A DNA stretch of 64,000 nucleotides. It comes from Enoplolaimus lenunculus (Eukaryota > Nematoda > Enoplea > Enoplida > Thoracostomopsidae). The stretch covers positions 62,001 through 126,000 of the forward strand of contig JASANG010003008.1 in the NCBI GenBank assembly GCA_030248215.1. The letters are read 5' to 3'. The position numbers and the translations under genes were made by a program. Below the pieces are notes generated by a model. The model was not told where the DNA came from and ran no database searches. It worked only from the letters and a program-made list of their open reading frames with translations. The first letter of the stretch is position 1; every line of letters starts with the position of its first letter. Below, piece by piece: positions 36,939 through 48,600 of this stretch.

Positions 36939-37101
36939 TTTCCACAATATCATGCGTACAACAGATGACTTTTAAGGTTGTAATGTGATGGACACTGCAG
37001 CTATTTGGCTTCAGTGTCCAGTATACGGAAGATTTTTTGGCTTCAGTGTTCATCACACTATCCCCTCAAAAGTCACTAGGTGTACGCATGATATTGTAGA
37101 A
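36939..37101. repeat. Foldback repeat with CTTCAGTGTCC motifs, copy 2
   Basis: The left arm CCACAATATCATGCGTACA and right arm TGTACGCATGATATTGTAG are inverted complements about 160 bp apart, with TGACTTTTAAGG and CCTCAAAAGTCA just inside. GGCTTCAGTGTCCA lies in the loop region. It is related to the copy at 30350. Confidence 0.7.
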
Positions 37102-37896
37102 ATTTGCAAAATAACAAAGGAAAAGATAGAGTACAGAAAACAGATTTTATCTGCCGGTTTTGATTGAGGTTTTGTGATCTTCGATAATTAAATTATTTCT
37201 AAATGTGATACAGCAACGATTTAGAAAAGACCCATTGAAAATTCTACTACAAATGAAGTTTTGTAGTTGAAATGTGTTTTGTAGTGGTTAGCTAAATGTT
37301 ATAGCCGAGATAGATACGATTAGGCACACTGGTACGTAGTTTCAAACGTGTCCGCCGCCTTGCGTGGGTCTACAGTAAACTGTTGTATTCCCAAAACAGC
37401 AATAACTGGTTTAAGTTTAATCTGAAAAGAAACCATCAATCGCGCAAATTTGGCTTGCTGCAACTTCAAAACAATGATTTTGAAGCCGAATCATCCATGC
37501 GATTATAGGATGTCTCCCTTACAGACCCTTCCGAGCTAAAAATTTTCAATGCAAATAGTTCCGTTCATTTGATACTCAAAATGGGTTTTTTCTACTTTAC
37601 AGACACCGGAAATATCCTCCATTGCTGGTAAATGTTTTATTCGACACTGGTTTTGCGTATCTTTAAGCTGTTGTATTTTAACAAAAATGTTAAACCGCCA
37701 AGTGTTAGCGAATGTTGATGTTGTTAAATATATCAGACTGAAACGTTTTCAGCGATGTTTTTACTGCACGAATATTTGTTTAATTTTTATCTGACGTCTA
37801 ATTTCAAGTTAAAATTGGAACTACCTGAATCTCAAATAATAGCGGTTTACCGTAAGTGGTCGGCTATTTGAGTTTGACGTTCTAGCTCGAGGCGCG

Positions 37897-38118
37897 TACA
37901 CTACAAAAAATGGTGAGTCAAATTGACTCTCTCCGAAATAGGTTTTTCCGGACTACACAAACTGAGTCAAAATTCGACTCCGCCAGAGTCACGTTCGACA
38001 AACTGAGTCGCGTAGTGAGTCAAATTTGACTCGGGCGGAGTCGAATTTTGACTCACTTGTGTAGTCCGGAAAAGACTATTTCGGAGAAAGTCAAGTTGAC
38101 TCACCAGTTTTTGCAGTA
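37897..38118. repeat. Palindromic TA-flanked element, copy 1
   Basis: About 220 bp, almost fully self-complementary. It begins TACACTACAAAAAATGGTGA, with TTTTTCCGGACTACACAAAC inside, and returns through TTGTGTAGTCCGGAAAAG to GACTCACCAGTTTTTGCAG. Other copies are at 41490-41716, 42543-42745, 46930-47144 and 49566-49755, each flanked by TA, as expected for Tc1/mariner-type mobilisation. No transposase frame. Confidence 0.8.
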
Positions 38119-38992
38119 TATATAGCTTGCAATTGGTTAGATGTGAAATTGTAAGAAATATGTCATCGACAAAACTGTTGTCATTTCTACACTCTATGTG
38201 GGAAAGTGTTTTAAATAGCAAATTCGCTGACAAGCTGCAAAGTTTAAGCTATCGACTGTTTCATGTACGAAACGCCCAATTTGGTTGACGCCTTCTGTAT
38301 ACTACGGTTGAAACCGGTTAAAGGTCAACAAAGGATTAAATTTCTATTTGTTCAATTCGTTCGTTCTATATTCTCAAATGCATATAACACCTATCAGCAG
38401 ATAGCGATACAGAAGTTTTCAAATTCACCAATTTGTGCAATTGCGGATCTCCACATTGACACAGAAGTAGAACATATCAAATGTGAAAAATGCGCTCAAA
38501 TTCGAACTTCACTATCCACTGGTCTAAAGCTGTGTGACACACAGTTGAGGCTGTGCTGTGTATACGCTTGGATCACTGCTGCTGTTTCAATAGCGACATA
38601 AAAATTAACCAGAAAAGTTCAAAGTTTAAAGATGTTAATATCGAAATCATTAAAGCTGAAACGACGATACGTAATTTTATGGCAGTAGCCGGATTTTGAA
38701 TAGTGGTTCGGTTTAAACAAGCTTGTAAATGCATCTGTGCGGACGGTATTTTGCCCAATGGCCATCCCTTTGCAGACCGCTTCCACTGTACTGCAACCTG
38801 GTTAAGCCCATGGAAAATTGGGCCGGCCATAGATAGATCGGCCAGACCGCCGTAACTTTAATATTTTTAGTTCTTGTTGTATAAATCGTAAAAATTAGAA
38901 CAAGAATACATTAAGATTAGCTTTTTAGGGTGTACGTCTCGAAACAAATTTCACAGTATGCAGAACACAGGCAAATAAAGCCTCTATAGCGG

Positions 38993-39160
38993 TGTGGACC
39001 AATGTAAAGAACAGTGGCGGAACAGTAGTAAGCATATTCCTAAGCCGAAGCCTAAGCCTAAGCTTAAGCCTACGCCAAGCACAAAATAAGTTTTAAAGCT
39101 TAAGGTTTTACACTATTGCAGTCCCACGGAAAAACGTTGCGCCCCTGATCTTTACATGTG
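38993..39160. repeat. TTAGGC-bearing element, family B
   Basis: Ends GACCAATGTAAAGAACAGTG and CTGATCTTTACATGTGCC, with a CCTAAG hexamer interior. It is a diverged relative of the 7056 copy and closest to the one at 43601, which has the same GCAAAGAACAGTGGCGG-type left end. Confidence 0.65.
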
Positions 39161-40274
39161 CCGCGGTGTGGAAAGCAAAACAGTTTCAAACTGTTGTGCA
39201 CTCAACAACTACGTTTACCAGTAAAATTAATTAAGATTGCAAAACGTATTACTGACTTTTGTTCGTTTTAACGTTTAATCTACCTCTTAAAGAATGGAAA
39301 AAGTTATAAAAATGAATGCTACAATTACGCATTCCACGGAAAATTATTGAAGCTTCGACGCTTAAAATTAGTTCAATCACAATCGCATCTATTAAAAAGT
39401 TGAAAAACCACACTTGTTCACTAAAAATGTTTTCATTTAGCGCATCACAGAGTGCTTTAAAATGCTATTAGTAAAATCATAGCTTTTTCAACACATAAAA
39501 CTATAAGTATAGTAGAAACTGTACCCTTCTTCTACGTTCAAAGTTTAGATTTAGGTATAGGCTCAGACCCTGGCCTTTAATAGGCAAAAAACGTAACTTT
39601 AGATACACTGTAAATTCAGTGAGTTGATTTTTACTCAGATTGAGTTGAATCGCTGAGTCTGAGTTAGGACTATCAGAACTCAGAATTTAAGTTGATTCAA
39701 TTCATTTTGAGTTAATTAATCAACTTACCCAGAGTAAACTCAACTCAGAGGGAGAATCAACTCAACTCAGCATGTGTAAAAGTTCACTGATATTAATTCA
39801 GAAGTAACCAACTCGCTAGCTGAATTGATTAATCAATTCATTAGCATTTTTGCCTAGGCCCATATTCCCAAATGCATATAGCACCTATCATCAATTATAG
39901 CGATAGGTTTTCAAACTGACAAACATCTGCAATTGCAGATCTCAAAATTGGTGCAGAAGTAGGACAAATCAAACGCAAACAATGAACTAAATTTCGAACT
40001 TCATCATGCGCTGGGTCCAAAGTTGCAAGACCTATCACTTATTGGTGATAGGTGCTACACACATTTAAGAATACGCACTCTAGTTTTAATTCTAAGCCTA
40101 AACCTACGAATGTAGATTGCAGGATGGAAGTGTACAAGAGCCGAAAAATTCAAATAGTTTCGAACCTGCAGGGCGTCATTTGTTTCAAAATTAATTACTA
40201 ACTGAAGCTAAAGATAAACCATTTGTTTATGGAGTGTTGAGTGAATTTTTTGATTCAAGCAAAGCACGGCGCAT

Positions 40275-40582
40275 GTTACTTTTAGGGCCGTCCCGGTTTC
40301 TTGTGGGTCTCTAAAAATGTAGGCTTTACATTCTAGACTACATTTTTTGCTTAGCCTAGGCTTAGTTTTAGACTTATCAAGCAAGGCACTGCTCATCTTA
40401 CTATTATGGTCGTTCCGCTTTCTCGTGGGCCTCTAAAACAGTAGGCTTTACATTCTAGACTACATTTTTTTGCTCAGGTTTAGGCTCAGGCTTAATAGTC
40501 TTGGGCTAAAAAACAGTTTTGCAACACTTAGGCTTAGGCTTAGGAATGCGCTTAATCCACTTTTACGGCCCTAAAAGTAACA
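40275..40582. repeat. Family A element with internal duplication
   Basis: Starts TGTTACTTTTAGGGCCGTCC and ends TACGGCCCTAAAAGTAACA. The AGTAGGCTTTACATTCTAG block of the left half appears twice (about 40318 and 40440), each followed by hexamers, as if one element inserted into or partly duplicated within another. Confidence 0.65.
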
Positions 40583-41489
40583 TTCGCTCAAGGCACAATT
40601 TCGCGTTGAAATTTTCGAGGTGGACAAATACGTAGGTTTAGGAAGAAATTACCATTACAAAAGTCAAACTATTATCTCTGCTTCAATAGCGCTGTCTTTC
40701 ATAATTTATAATTGCTAATACCAACTGAGGGTCGCCTTACGTGGGCTAATTTGTATAACCGCATGAATAGACAAATTTGGTTTAATATCGATGTAATAAA
40801 AATAGACCCGAAGAATCTATGATAAATAAAATATGTTATTGAAATCGTCAAAGAAACAAAATGACGTTTGAAATGACCAGGTTTTTCTTGGTTCAAACAA
40901 GATACCTTGACAGTCCGCCTTTACGTTTGCACCGCGTGGCTTGTAGTGTTGACATTTCTACCGCACCACGAAAAAAAACCGTTGGTATATTAGCGAGGGC
41001 CCGAAACCAGAAGTACGCCTACGGGGCTCAATCGCCATTACCATTTTGGTTTCCATAGAAAAGTTTCCACTTCACTTGTAAGCGTCATTTGAAATTCTTG
41101 TATACCGATCTGAAATTTTTTAGCCACCCGTTAGCTGGCTGAGCCGGCTACAAGCCTGTATAAGCGTGTTTGAGATCACAGGAGACCCGGCTGTCAAATG
41201 ATAAACACAAACGCGTGTGTATTTTGAACGCGAAATAAAATCAAAATTCAAAAAAAACGATTGTATATAAGTGTACAAAAGAGGCGTTTCGGGAAATGTC
41301 AGATTTGTAATTGAATATTCATATATGGTCTTATGAATTTTTGTAGTTTTGAAAGTCAATTGCGCAAGTAAATTTGCATTATGCATCTTCTACAAAACGT
41401 TGCAAAAATCACAGGGTGCAAACAAAAAGTAAAATTATGTCGCCACCGAAATAATGATATTTAGGTGTAAAAAATTTAGTATTTATCGT

Positions 41490-41716
41490 TACACTGCAAA
41501 AAATGGTGAGTCAAATTATTGACTCTCTCCGAAATAGGCTTTTCCGGACTACACAAACTGAGTCAAAATTCGACTCCGCCAATGTCAAATTCGACTCACC
41601 GAGCGACTCAGTTAGTCAAATTTGAGTCTGGCGGAGTCCAATTTTGACTCAGTTTGTGTAGTCCGGAAAAGCCTATTTCGGAGAGGGTAAATTTGACTCA
41701 CTTTTTTTGCAGTGTA
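41490..41716. repeat. Palindromic TA-flanked element, copy 2
   Basis: Begins TACACTGCAAAAAATGGTGA and ends TTTTTTTGCAGTGTA; the two halves are near-perfect complements meeting around 41600. It is intergenic, between the Cys-rich gene and UNC13. Confidence 0.82.
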
Positions 41717-41767
41717 CAATTGAAGTTTATGTGCAACCATTCACAGGGTATTCAGCGCGTGCTGCTT

Positions 41768-42187
41768 TTAGACTGGTCGATTTTTTGGGTCGGAATTCAA
41801 AAGAGTAGGCTTAGATTTTAGACTAACATTTGTTACTTAGGCTTAAAGCTTACAGTATTTTTCTACTATTAGGCTTTTAGGCTTACAAATTTACGGTCAT
41901 AAAAGTAAAATTAGCCCAGTTTTTATGCTGTAGTCACAGATGTCAGATGTTCTTTTATGTTGCGGTAAATATTTGAGACAGGTTCGTTCTGTTCACTGTT
42001 ATAGTGGCCGCCAATATCACTTTTTGGGACGTGACAGTAGATTAAGCGTATTCCTAAGCCTAAGCCTGAGCCTAAGCGTTGCAAAACTGTGTTCCTAAGC
42101 TTAAGCCAAGGCCTAAGCCTAAGCCTAAGCAGAAATATAGCCTATAATCTAAACCCAACAGAAACCAGGAAGCCCCTAAAAGTAACA
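41768..42187. repeat. Two neighbouring family A TTAGGC elements in opposite orientation
   Basis: A degenerate copy at about 41768-41912 has CTTAGG hexamers and ends CATAAAAGTAAAA. A better copy at about 42014-42187 runs in the opposite sense (CCTAAG hexamers) and ends CCCCTAAAAGTAACA. No gene content. Confidence 0.6.
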
Positions 42188-42254
42188 TATGTCGTTATTA
42201 GTTGTACATCTTTTGAGAACGCTCAGGTTTTGTACACTGTAATTCAAGTTATAT

Positions 42255-42780
42255 AACAGGATATCCGTTTCCTTCAAAAATTGGTGTGCGTTTCGTTACT
42301 TTTACTCTTATAGTTTGTTGTAAATCACCTAAGATCAGTCAATTATTTACGATGCAATCAAAGTGTAAACTGGATATCCGTTTTCGTTTCCTTAAAAACG
42401 GTGTTATTTTCGTAATCATCGCGCTGTGTTTACGCTAACAATTTAATAATTATAATCCACGTATAAATTGCAGCAAGTTTTCATACAGATATGCTTCAAT
42501 AGTTTAATCTAAATTAAAAATGACGAAATTCATCCAAAACCTTACACTGCAAAAAATGGTGGGTCAAATTGACTCACTGCGAAATAGGCTTTTCCTGACT
42601 ACACAAACTGAGTCAAATTCGACTAAATGAGTCCCTCAGCGAGTCAAATTTGACTCACGCGGAGTCGAATTTTGACTTAGTTTGTGTAGTCAGGAAAAGC
42701 CTATTTCGCAGTGAGTCAATTTGACTCACTATTTTTTGCAGTGTAAATAATTTGGTATGTTCGCTATTTTATTTCTTTAA
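42255..42780. repeat. GTGTAACCGGATA-family repeat interrupted by palindromic element
   Basis: The family text (AACAGGATATCCGTTTCC, then CATCCAAAACCTTA) runs to 42542, stops at the palindromic element 42543-42745 (TACACTGCAAAAAATGGTGG to GCAGTGTA), and resumes at 42746 with GTATGTTCGCTATTTTATTT, which matches the GCATCCGCCATTTTTTC position of other copies. The palindrome therefore inserted into the older repeat. Confidence 0.65.
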
Positions 42781-43600
42781 CAACTAATCTTTCATGTTGT
42801 TTGTTTCGGTTGTTATTAACAAACTGACGCGCAAGGAAACCCCTTTGGCACAACATTAAAACATTTTTAAACTTCTAAGTATGATTTTGATTCTCAAAAT
42901 TAATTAACATTTACTAACACTAAATTATGTAAAACGTAAAATGAGTTTAAGCGTAACCTGCATGTTTGCTTTATTTACTAAAAAGCTAATGTAGAAAGAT
43001 TACTAAAAAACGCTTAATTTGCGTTGATAGCTTTACTGCACATTTATGCTTCGTCTTAGGTTCAGGCTTACTTTAAAATAGCTTTTATATTGATACTAAA
43101 TAACCTGTTGGAAAAACATTAGCATACCGAATTCTTATACTGGAACCGGAATTCCCATTGCACCCAAAAGGATGTCTTACTATTGTGCTGGTAATGGTTG
43201 AGTGTGTTACATGAGTACTCTCTAAAAACTTACATTTAAATTATAGCTTAGCTAAGCTTGAAAACTAGTTTTAGCAAAACTTAAAAGGCTGGATGGAATA
43301 ACTAAACTAGAATTTTAAGTTTTGACATGATTTTATAAGTTTAATACGAGTTTAAGTAAGCTTATTTTTAGCTTAAGTAAACATGCCCACCAGCTCAGGA
43401 GTTACGTGTGTCTAATATTTCAATAAGTTTAGCTTCAGCAGAAACTATGTAACATTTTAAATTAGTTTAAAAGTAAACCAACCCGTTAGTTTAGTTAATC
43501 TAGAAAGTTAGTTTAATCTTGCTTGATTACCTGAATGCTTAAATCAAGTTAGTGCAAGCTTTCAGAGACTACGAACAACAGATTGTTCTGCAGGTAAAAC

Positions 43601-43765
43601 ATTGGGCCAATGCAAAGAACAGTGGCGGCACAGTATTTAAGCATATTCCTAAAGCCTAAGCCTAAGCCTAAGCGTAAAGCCAAAGCAAAAAAGTTAGTCT
43701 AAAGCTTAAACTAACTGTGTTATACTCCGCCGGAAAACATTCTGGCCCTGTTGTATACATGGGCC
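43601..43765. repeat. TTAGGC-bearing element, family B
   Basis: Ends GGGCCAATGCAAAGAACAGT and GGCCCTGTTGTATACATGGGCC, with a CCTAAG hexamer interior. It lies in the intergenic repeat stretch. Confidence 0.7.
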
Positions 43766-44162
43766 AAAGATTGTGTAAAAGGAACCGTGGTAAATTTTCT
43801 ACACCCACTTGTTAATTTTACAGACTTGGCCACCGACAGAGACGATGACTGGGGATATATTCAAGTCTAAGAAGCTTTGGCGTATTCTTAGGATTTAGAC
43901 TTGTGATTTGTGTTTCGGCTTAGGATTAGGCTTAGTAAGCTGGTCCTTATAGATAGCTAACGCAGGCCTAATTTTTGAGACGATATATAATAGTGCGATT
44001 TCTCAAAAACGAATTGTAGAAAATTTAAATTTTGTTCACTGTCACCCGCATTTAACATTAAAACCTAGGCTTAGCTACTTAAAGGGCATAGGTATGCCTT
44101 TTCCGAAACCTAAGCCTGGAACCTAAACCGAAGTCTATCGCAGCAGTGAGCGAGAACCTTGT

Positions 44163-44228
44163 TAAATTAATAAATCAACAAACAAACAAACAAAAAACAA
44201 ATAGACAAACAAACATACAAACAAACAG
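44163..44228. repeat. AAAC-rich simple repeat
   Basis: A run of imperfect AAAC/CAAA units (AACAAACAAACAAACAAAAA and similar). No other feature. Confidence 0.8.
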
Positions 44229-45068
44229 TTTTTGTTCATCAGATTTTGTTTCGGCTAAACTTCTGAGCCATGTTTATTAATACATCACAAATAAAAATAA
44301 GACACATTACACCAAATACAAAATGTACGTACTGATGCAGCAAAAACAACGTAACGCTGGCGTAGGGAATATTCGGGAACGACGGAAACCATAGTACAAA
44401 ACTAAGAATAAAACATATTAATTTCAACTCAAAATATAAAAATACTGATTTTTAGGCTCAGTCTTTCATTCGTTATTTCATTTACGTCATCACCATGATC
44501 TAACGTCCACAATTCATTGGCTAAAATAACTTGTCAAGTTTTGATATATGAAAACGTCGAGCAAATGTTACGGTACTCGCTTAATTCCACACCCCGGGGG
44601 GGTAATTTGAAGAACGCATGTTTCCGTCACTCTCATAACTGATTATAATTTTCCTAAGCCTAAAAGCCTGACTAATTTTTACTGTCAATATCAAATATAG
44701 GGGACGTATAAACTTGGTGTTACATTCATTATTACATTTACGACATCAGCGTAAATTAAACCTCCTCAATGCATTGGTTTGTAGTAATTTCTCAAGTTTT
44801 TATAAATGAACCCTTCGCACAAATATTCCAGTATCCGTTTAGTTCCCTACTCCAACACTGGTGGTAGTTTGATAGAACGCCAAAATTCCCTCAGGCACTT
44901 GTTTATAAATTTCCTAAGCGTAAGCCTGAATTCCAAGTTGAAAAACTAAATTCTAAACCTCAAAAAACAGGTTCGATTTGTGTAAAAACAAAACATGGCT
45001 CGTGTTATGAATGTCATGCCGACGAAATGTTTTCGATGCACTTTTTTAACTTCCCCACGCAACTGAAA

Positions 45069-45265
45069 TGGCCCATGTATAGAACAAGGCCGGAACAGTA
45101 GGATAAGCATATTCCGAAGCCTAAGCCTAAGCCTAAGCCTAAGCGTATGGATGAGCCTATTCCTACGCGTAAGCCTAAAGCCTAAGCAAAAAATAGTCTA
45201 CAGCTTAAATTGACTCTATTATAGCCCCTCCGGAAAACTATCCGGCCCTGTTCTATACATGGGCC
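45069..45265. repeat. TTAGGC-bearing element, family B, well preserved
   Basis: Ends GGCCCATGTATAGAACAAGG and CCCTGTTCTATACATGGGCC match almost perfectly as inverted repeats. The interior has two hexamer runs split by CGTATGGATGAGCCTATTCC. It is about 400 bp beyond the UNC13 stop codon, so it may lie in the 3' UTR or flank. Confidence 0.8.
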
Positions 45266-45660
45266 ACTGAAATTTAGGGGAGTACTTTTAAGTCCGGTGG
45301 TTCAGTAGTGCGGCAATCCCTCCTGAGAACACAAGACAACTAAAATTTTTCCACAGGAAGGGAAAACTTTATCCTACTGGAAGTGAAAAAAAGTGCATAT
45401 TTCTAAGCCATCTTGCCAGTTTACGGTCAAACCGACAAGTTTTATATAGATTTTGATTATTATCAAAAGCGGATTACTTTGTTTATATTTCAACAAACGG
45501 TAAATGTGCTGAATCTAAAACTCTACGCTCTTGTATCTGACATAGGATTGTGAGCGGTAATCTATTAACAACCATACCGCCGCTAGGTATCACGCATGCA
45601 AATACAAAATATAAAACCCAGGTATATACACATTGGTTTGATTATTAATAAATCATAGCT

Positions 45661-48600
45661 TTAAGACTTCTGAATAGAATCCAAATGTTGTAAAAACGCT
45701 TGTGCTTCTCGATCATCAGTCCGAGCGGCCAAAACAGTCGCAGGATTTGGATCTGAATGCATTAATTAGTTTTAGCAATGGTGGATGATGTCCAGAGTGC
45801 GCAACTAAAGCGTTAGTCCATGGTACATAATGTACTACCTGCGTGACATTTTTGACCGATCCCTTTTCTATTAAGAGATGCAGCAGTGCAGGAACAGGCC
45901 AATGTGGGGCCGGCCCCTAAAAAATCCCGAGGCCGAGGCCCCTTGCGATGATCAAATATTTTTGAAATTTTTTGTTTAAAATGATGTTAGGATGAGGGTC
46001 ATCTTTGGTGTGGGACCCCCCCCCAAATGGGTGTATGGTGGTGGCTGCTCCGGCCCTGAGGGTAGTCACCATTTAAACAATTTAGTAAACGTAAGAGTTA
46101 AGAATATAATCGAAGCACTTTAGCTAAAATTCAAAGTAGTAGTACAACGTGCCCCCCCCCTTTAATCGGGGGAAGGGTCGGCCAAAAAGACAAGCGCTGG
46201 GTGCATTCTTTTGCACACAGAACGTACGCAGTTGCACACTCTTGTGTAAATCATACTACTGGTTTAGCTAAGGCCTATATTCTCAAATATGTGTAGCACC
46301 TACCACCAGTTCGTGATAGCTCTTGTAAACTGGTGATAGGTGGGTGCTATATGCATGTGATAATGGGCCAATTATGAATAGAGATGACTTTACCGTTATC
46401 GTTTCGCAACAAATCAAAAACGTTGGCTAGCATTACTTTCAGAGTTTCAATAGTAGCCTACACATATTCATAAGCTTCAGCTTTAGCTTAACTAAACTAG
46501 CACTAGCCATATAGTTTAATTTGTGAATTGTGCATTGTTACCTACATTTGAACAACACTTAAATCATTTATCTCACGTATTTGACAGACTTAACCAACAT
46601 AATCTCAAATTGAAACTCGAAAAATGTGACTTCTGTAAACCTTCAGTGAAATTCTTGGGTGATGTAGTTTCAAAAAAGGGACTCAGTACCTACTTGACTT
46701 ATTTAATTATCGGTGATAAACGATAGACGCTCCCAAAAATCATTACCTGTAGAATCAATTTATTTTCCTCCTGATTTCTCGACAGAACTGTTACCCGCTC
46801 TTTTTACGTAAGGCCCATTTTATTCAGTCCGCATCCGATAAATAATGTATGTTATCCACAAAAATTTGCGTGCGCGGTATCGCAAATTGTACATGTTTGT
46901 CGTGTACAAGCGGTTTTTCATGAACCGCATACACTGCAAAAATGGTGTGTCAAATTGACTCTCGCCGATATAGGCTGTACTTGACTACACAAACTGAGTC
47001 AAATTCGGCTACGCCGGAGTCAAACGTGCGTCTCTCAGTGAGTCGCGTTTGGCTCTGGCGGAGTTGAATTTGACTCAGATTGTGTAGTACCGTAGAGCCT
47101 ATTTCGAACATTGTCAATTTGACTTCCCATCTTTTGCAAGTGTACGACTGTAGCCCCGACGTGCACTGCTGACGATTTTCCACTACTGTAACTTGAGATA
47201 TGTGAAAATTGTAAAATAATGCAATCATGTTAATACTGTAGAACAATTCTTACAGAACAGGAACTGCATGAAACGCAGATACGCGCTTCTTCCTACGGAC
47301 ATCTTAAACCTCATCCCGTCGCCCGAAATCATTTTCCACAGCAAAAATAAATTCCCTGGTACGAAAGTTTTTTTGCTTGCCCTCTTTAACCCTTTCTCAC
47401 ATGAATATTTTCTATTTCCCCGGAGACATACTTTTATGCTAGGATTCGAACTCCAGTAACTGGAGTGGGACGCGTATAAAATCACCACTCAGCTATAGGA
47501 GCTTGATGCTCGAGCCCGAGGGGGCTCTCACGTCTTGTGGTGATTTAGTACTATGTATACGTGTTACAATTGTTAAACACGGTGCGATATATACTATTTA
47601 ACGTATATACACTGCGCTGAGTTGCCTACAGCCAACTCAATGTGAGAAGGGGTTATAGATAGTAAACCGAAAATTTTTTGCTTAACCCTTTCTCACATGA
47701 ATATTTTCCATTTTCTCTGAGACCTACTTTTATGCTAGGATTCGAACTCCAGTGACTGGAGTGGGAGGCGTATACCATCACCACTCAGCTATAGGAGCTT
47801 GACGCTCGAGCCCGAGGGGCTCTCACGTCTTGTGGTGATTTAGTACTAAGTATACGTGTTGCAATTGTTAAACACGGTGCGATATATACTATCTAACGTA
47901 TATACACTGCGCTGAGTTGCCTACAGGCAACTGAATGTGAGAAGGGGTTAATAATCTTGTTGCCCGATCAACTACTGAATGCTAATACCTGGCATATCGG
48001 AATGTATCAACGTCAACGCAAACTGTTTAATTGTACTTCTGTCTGATGACGTATGAAACGAACCATGATGCGATTTGACACTACTACTTGATGAGTGTGT
48101 GGCATTGTTCTGCGGAAATCCAGGTATATCGGACAGACGTAAGAACGCTTCGCCTGCATAATCGTTTGCCATTAGAAAATCATAATCCATTACAATAAAG
48201 TGAGCCATCGCATAGCTGAGATCGGTTTTTGAAGGAACATTACTGAAATAAATAAGGATATTTTGATGTTTACATTCTGTCCAGAAACGACTAGAGACAA
48301 GTAAACCACCTCCAAAATTAAAGCTTTCCCACCAAAATTTGAATTTCCAGTAGAAATAAAATATATTTCATTTGGCTGTGCCCATTAAAATGAATGAGTT
48401 ATGCTCGATCATCAACCGCGTTTAACCGTATTTGGAATAACGTGAACCGTAGAGGCCGAAAATAGCTATGAGATTATATCCTGCCGAAATGAAAAACTAC
48501 CTAAGCACCGGTTTGACAAACTATTGTGTCTATGACACGCGTCGATTTGCATACTTTGTGTTACCGCAATAAACACTGCCGCTATTTTGTATAGAAACGA

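Larger units (their letters stand above)
33330..45660. other. 12 kb intergenic stretch of repeats, no gene seen
   Basis: Between the Cys-rich gene and the 3' end of the UNC13 gene I found no exon on either strand that looks real. The stretch holds TTAGGC family A elements (35725, 40275, 41768, 42014), family B elements (38993, 43601, 45069), palindromic TA elements (37897, 41490, 42543), a foldback element (36939) and two copies of a TATTCTCAAATGCATATA repeat (about 38365 and 39865). It also has tandem repeats at 34901-35121 and an AAAC-rich tract at 44163-44228. Open frames up to 112 codons fall on these repeats. Confidence 0.5.

Noticed and set aside
38263-38601. 112-codon plus-strand open frame
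   Set aside because: Its middle is a TATTCTCAAATGCATATA repeat also found at 39865 and 46285; no conserved domain is visible.
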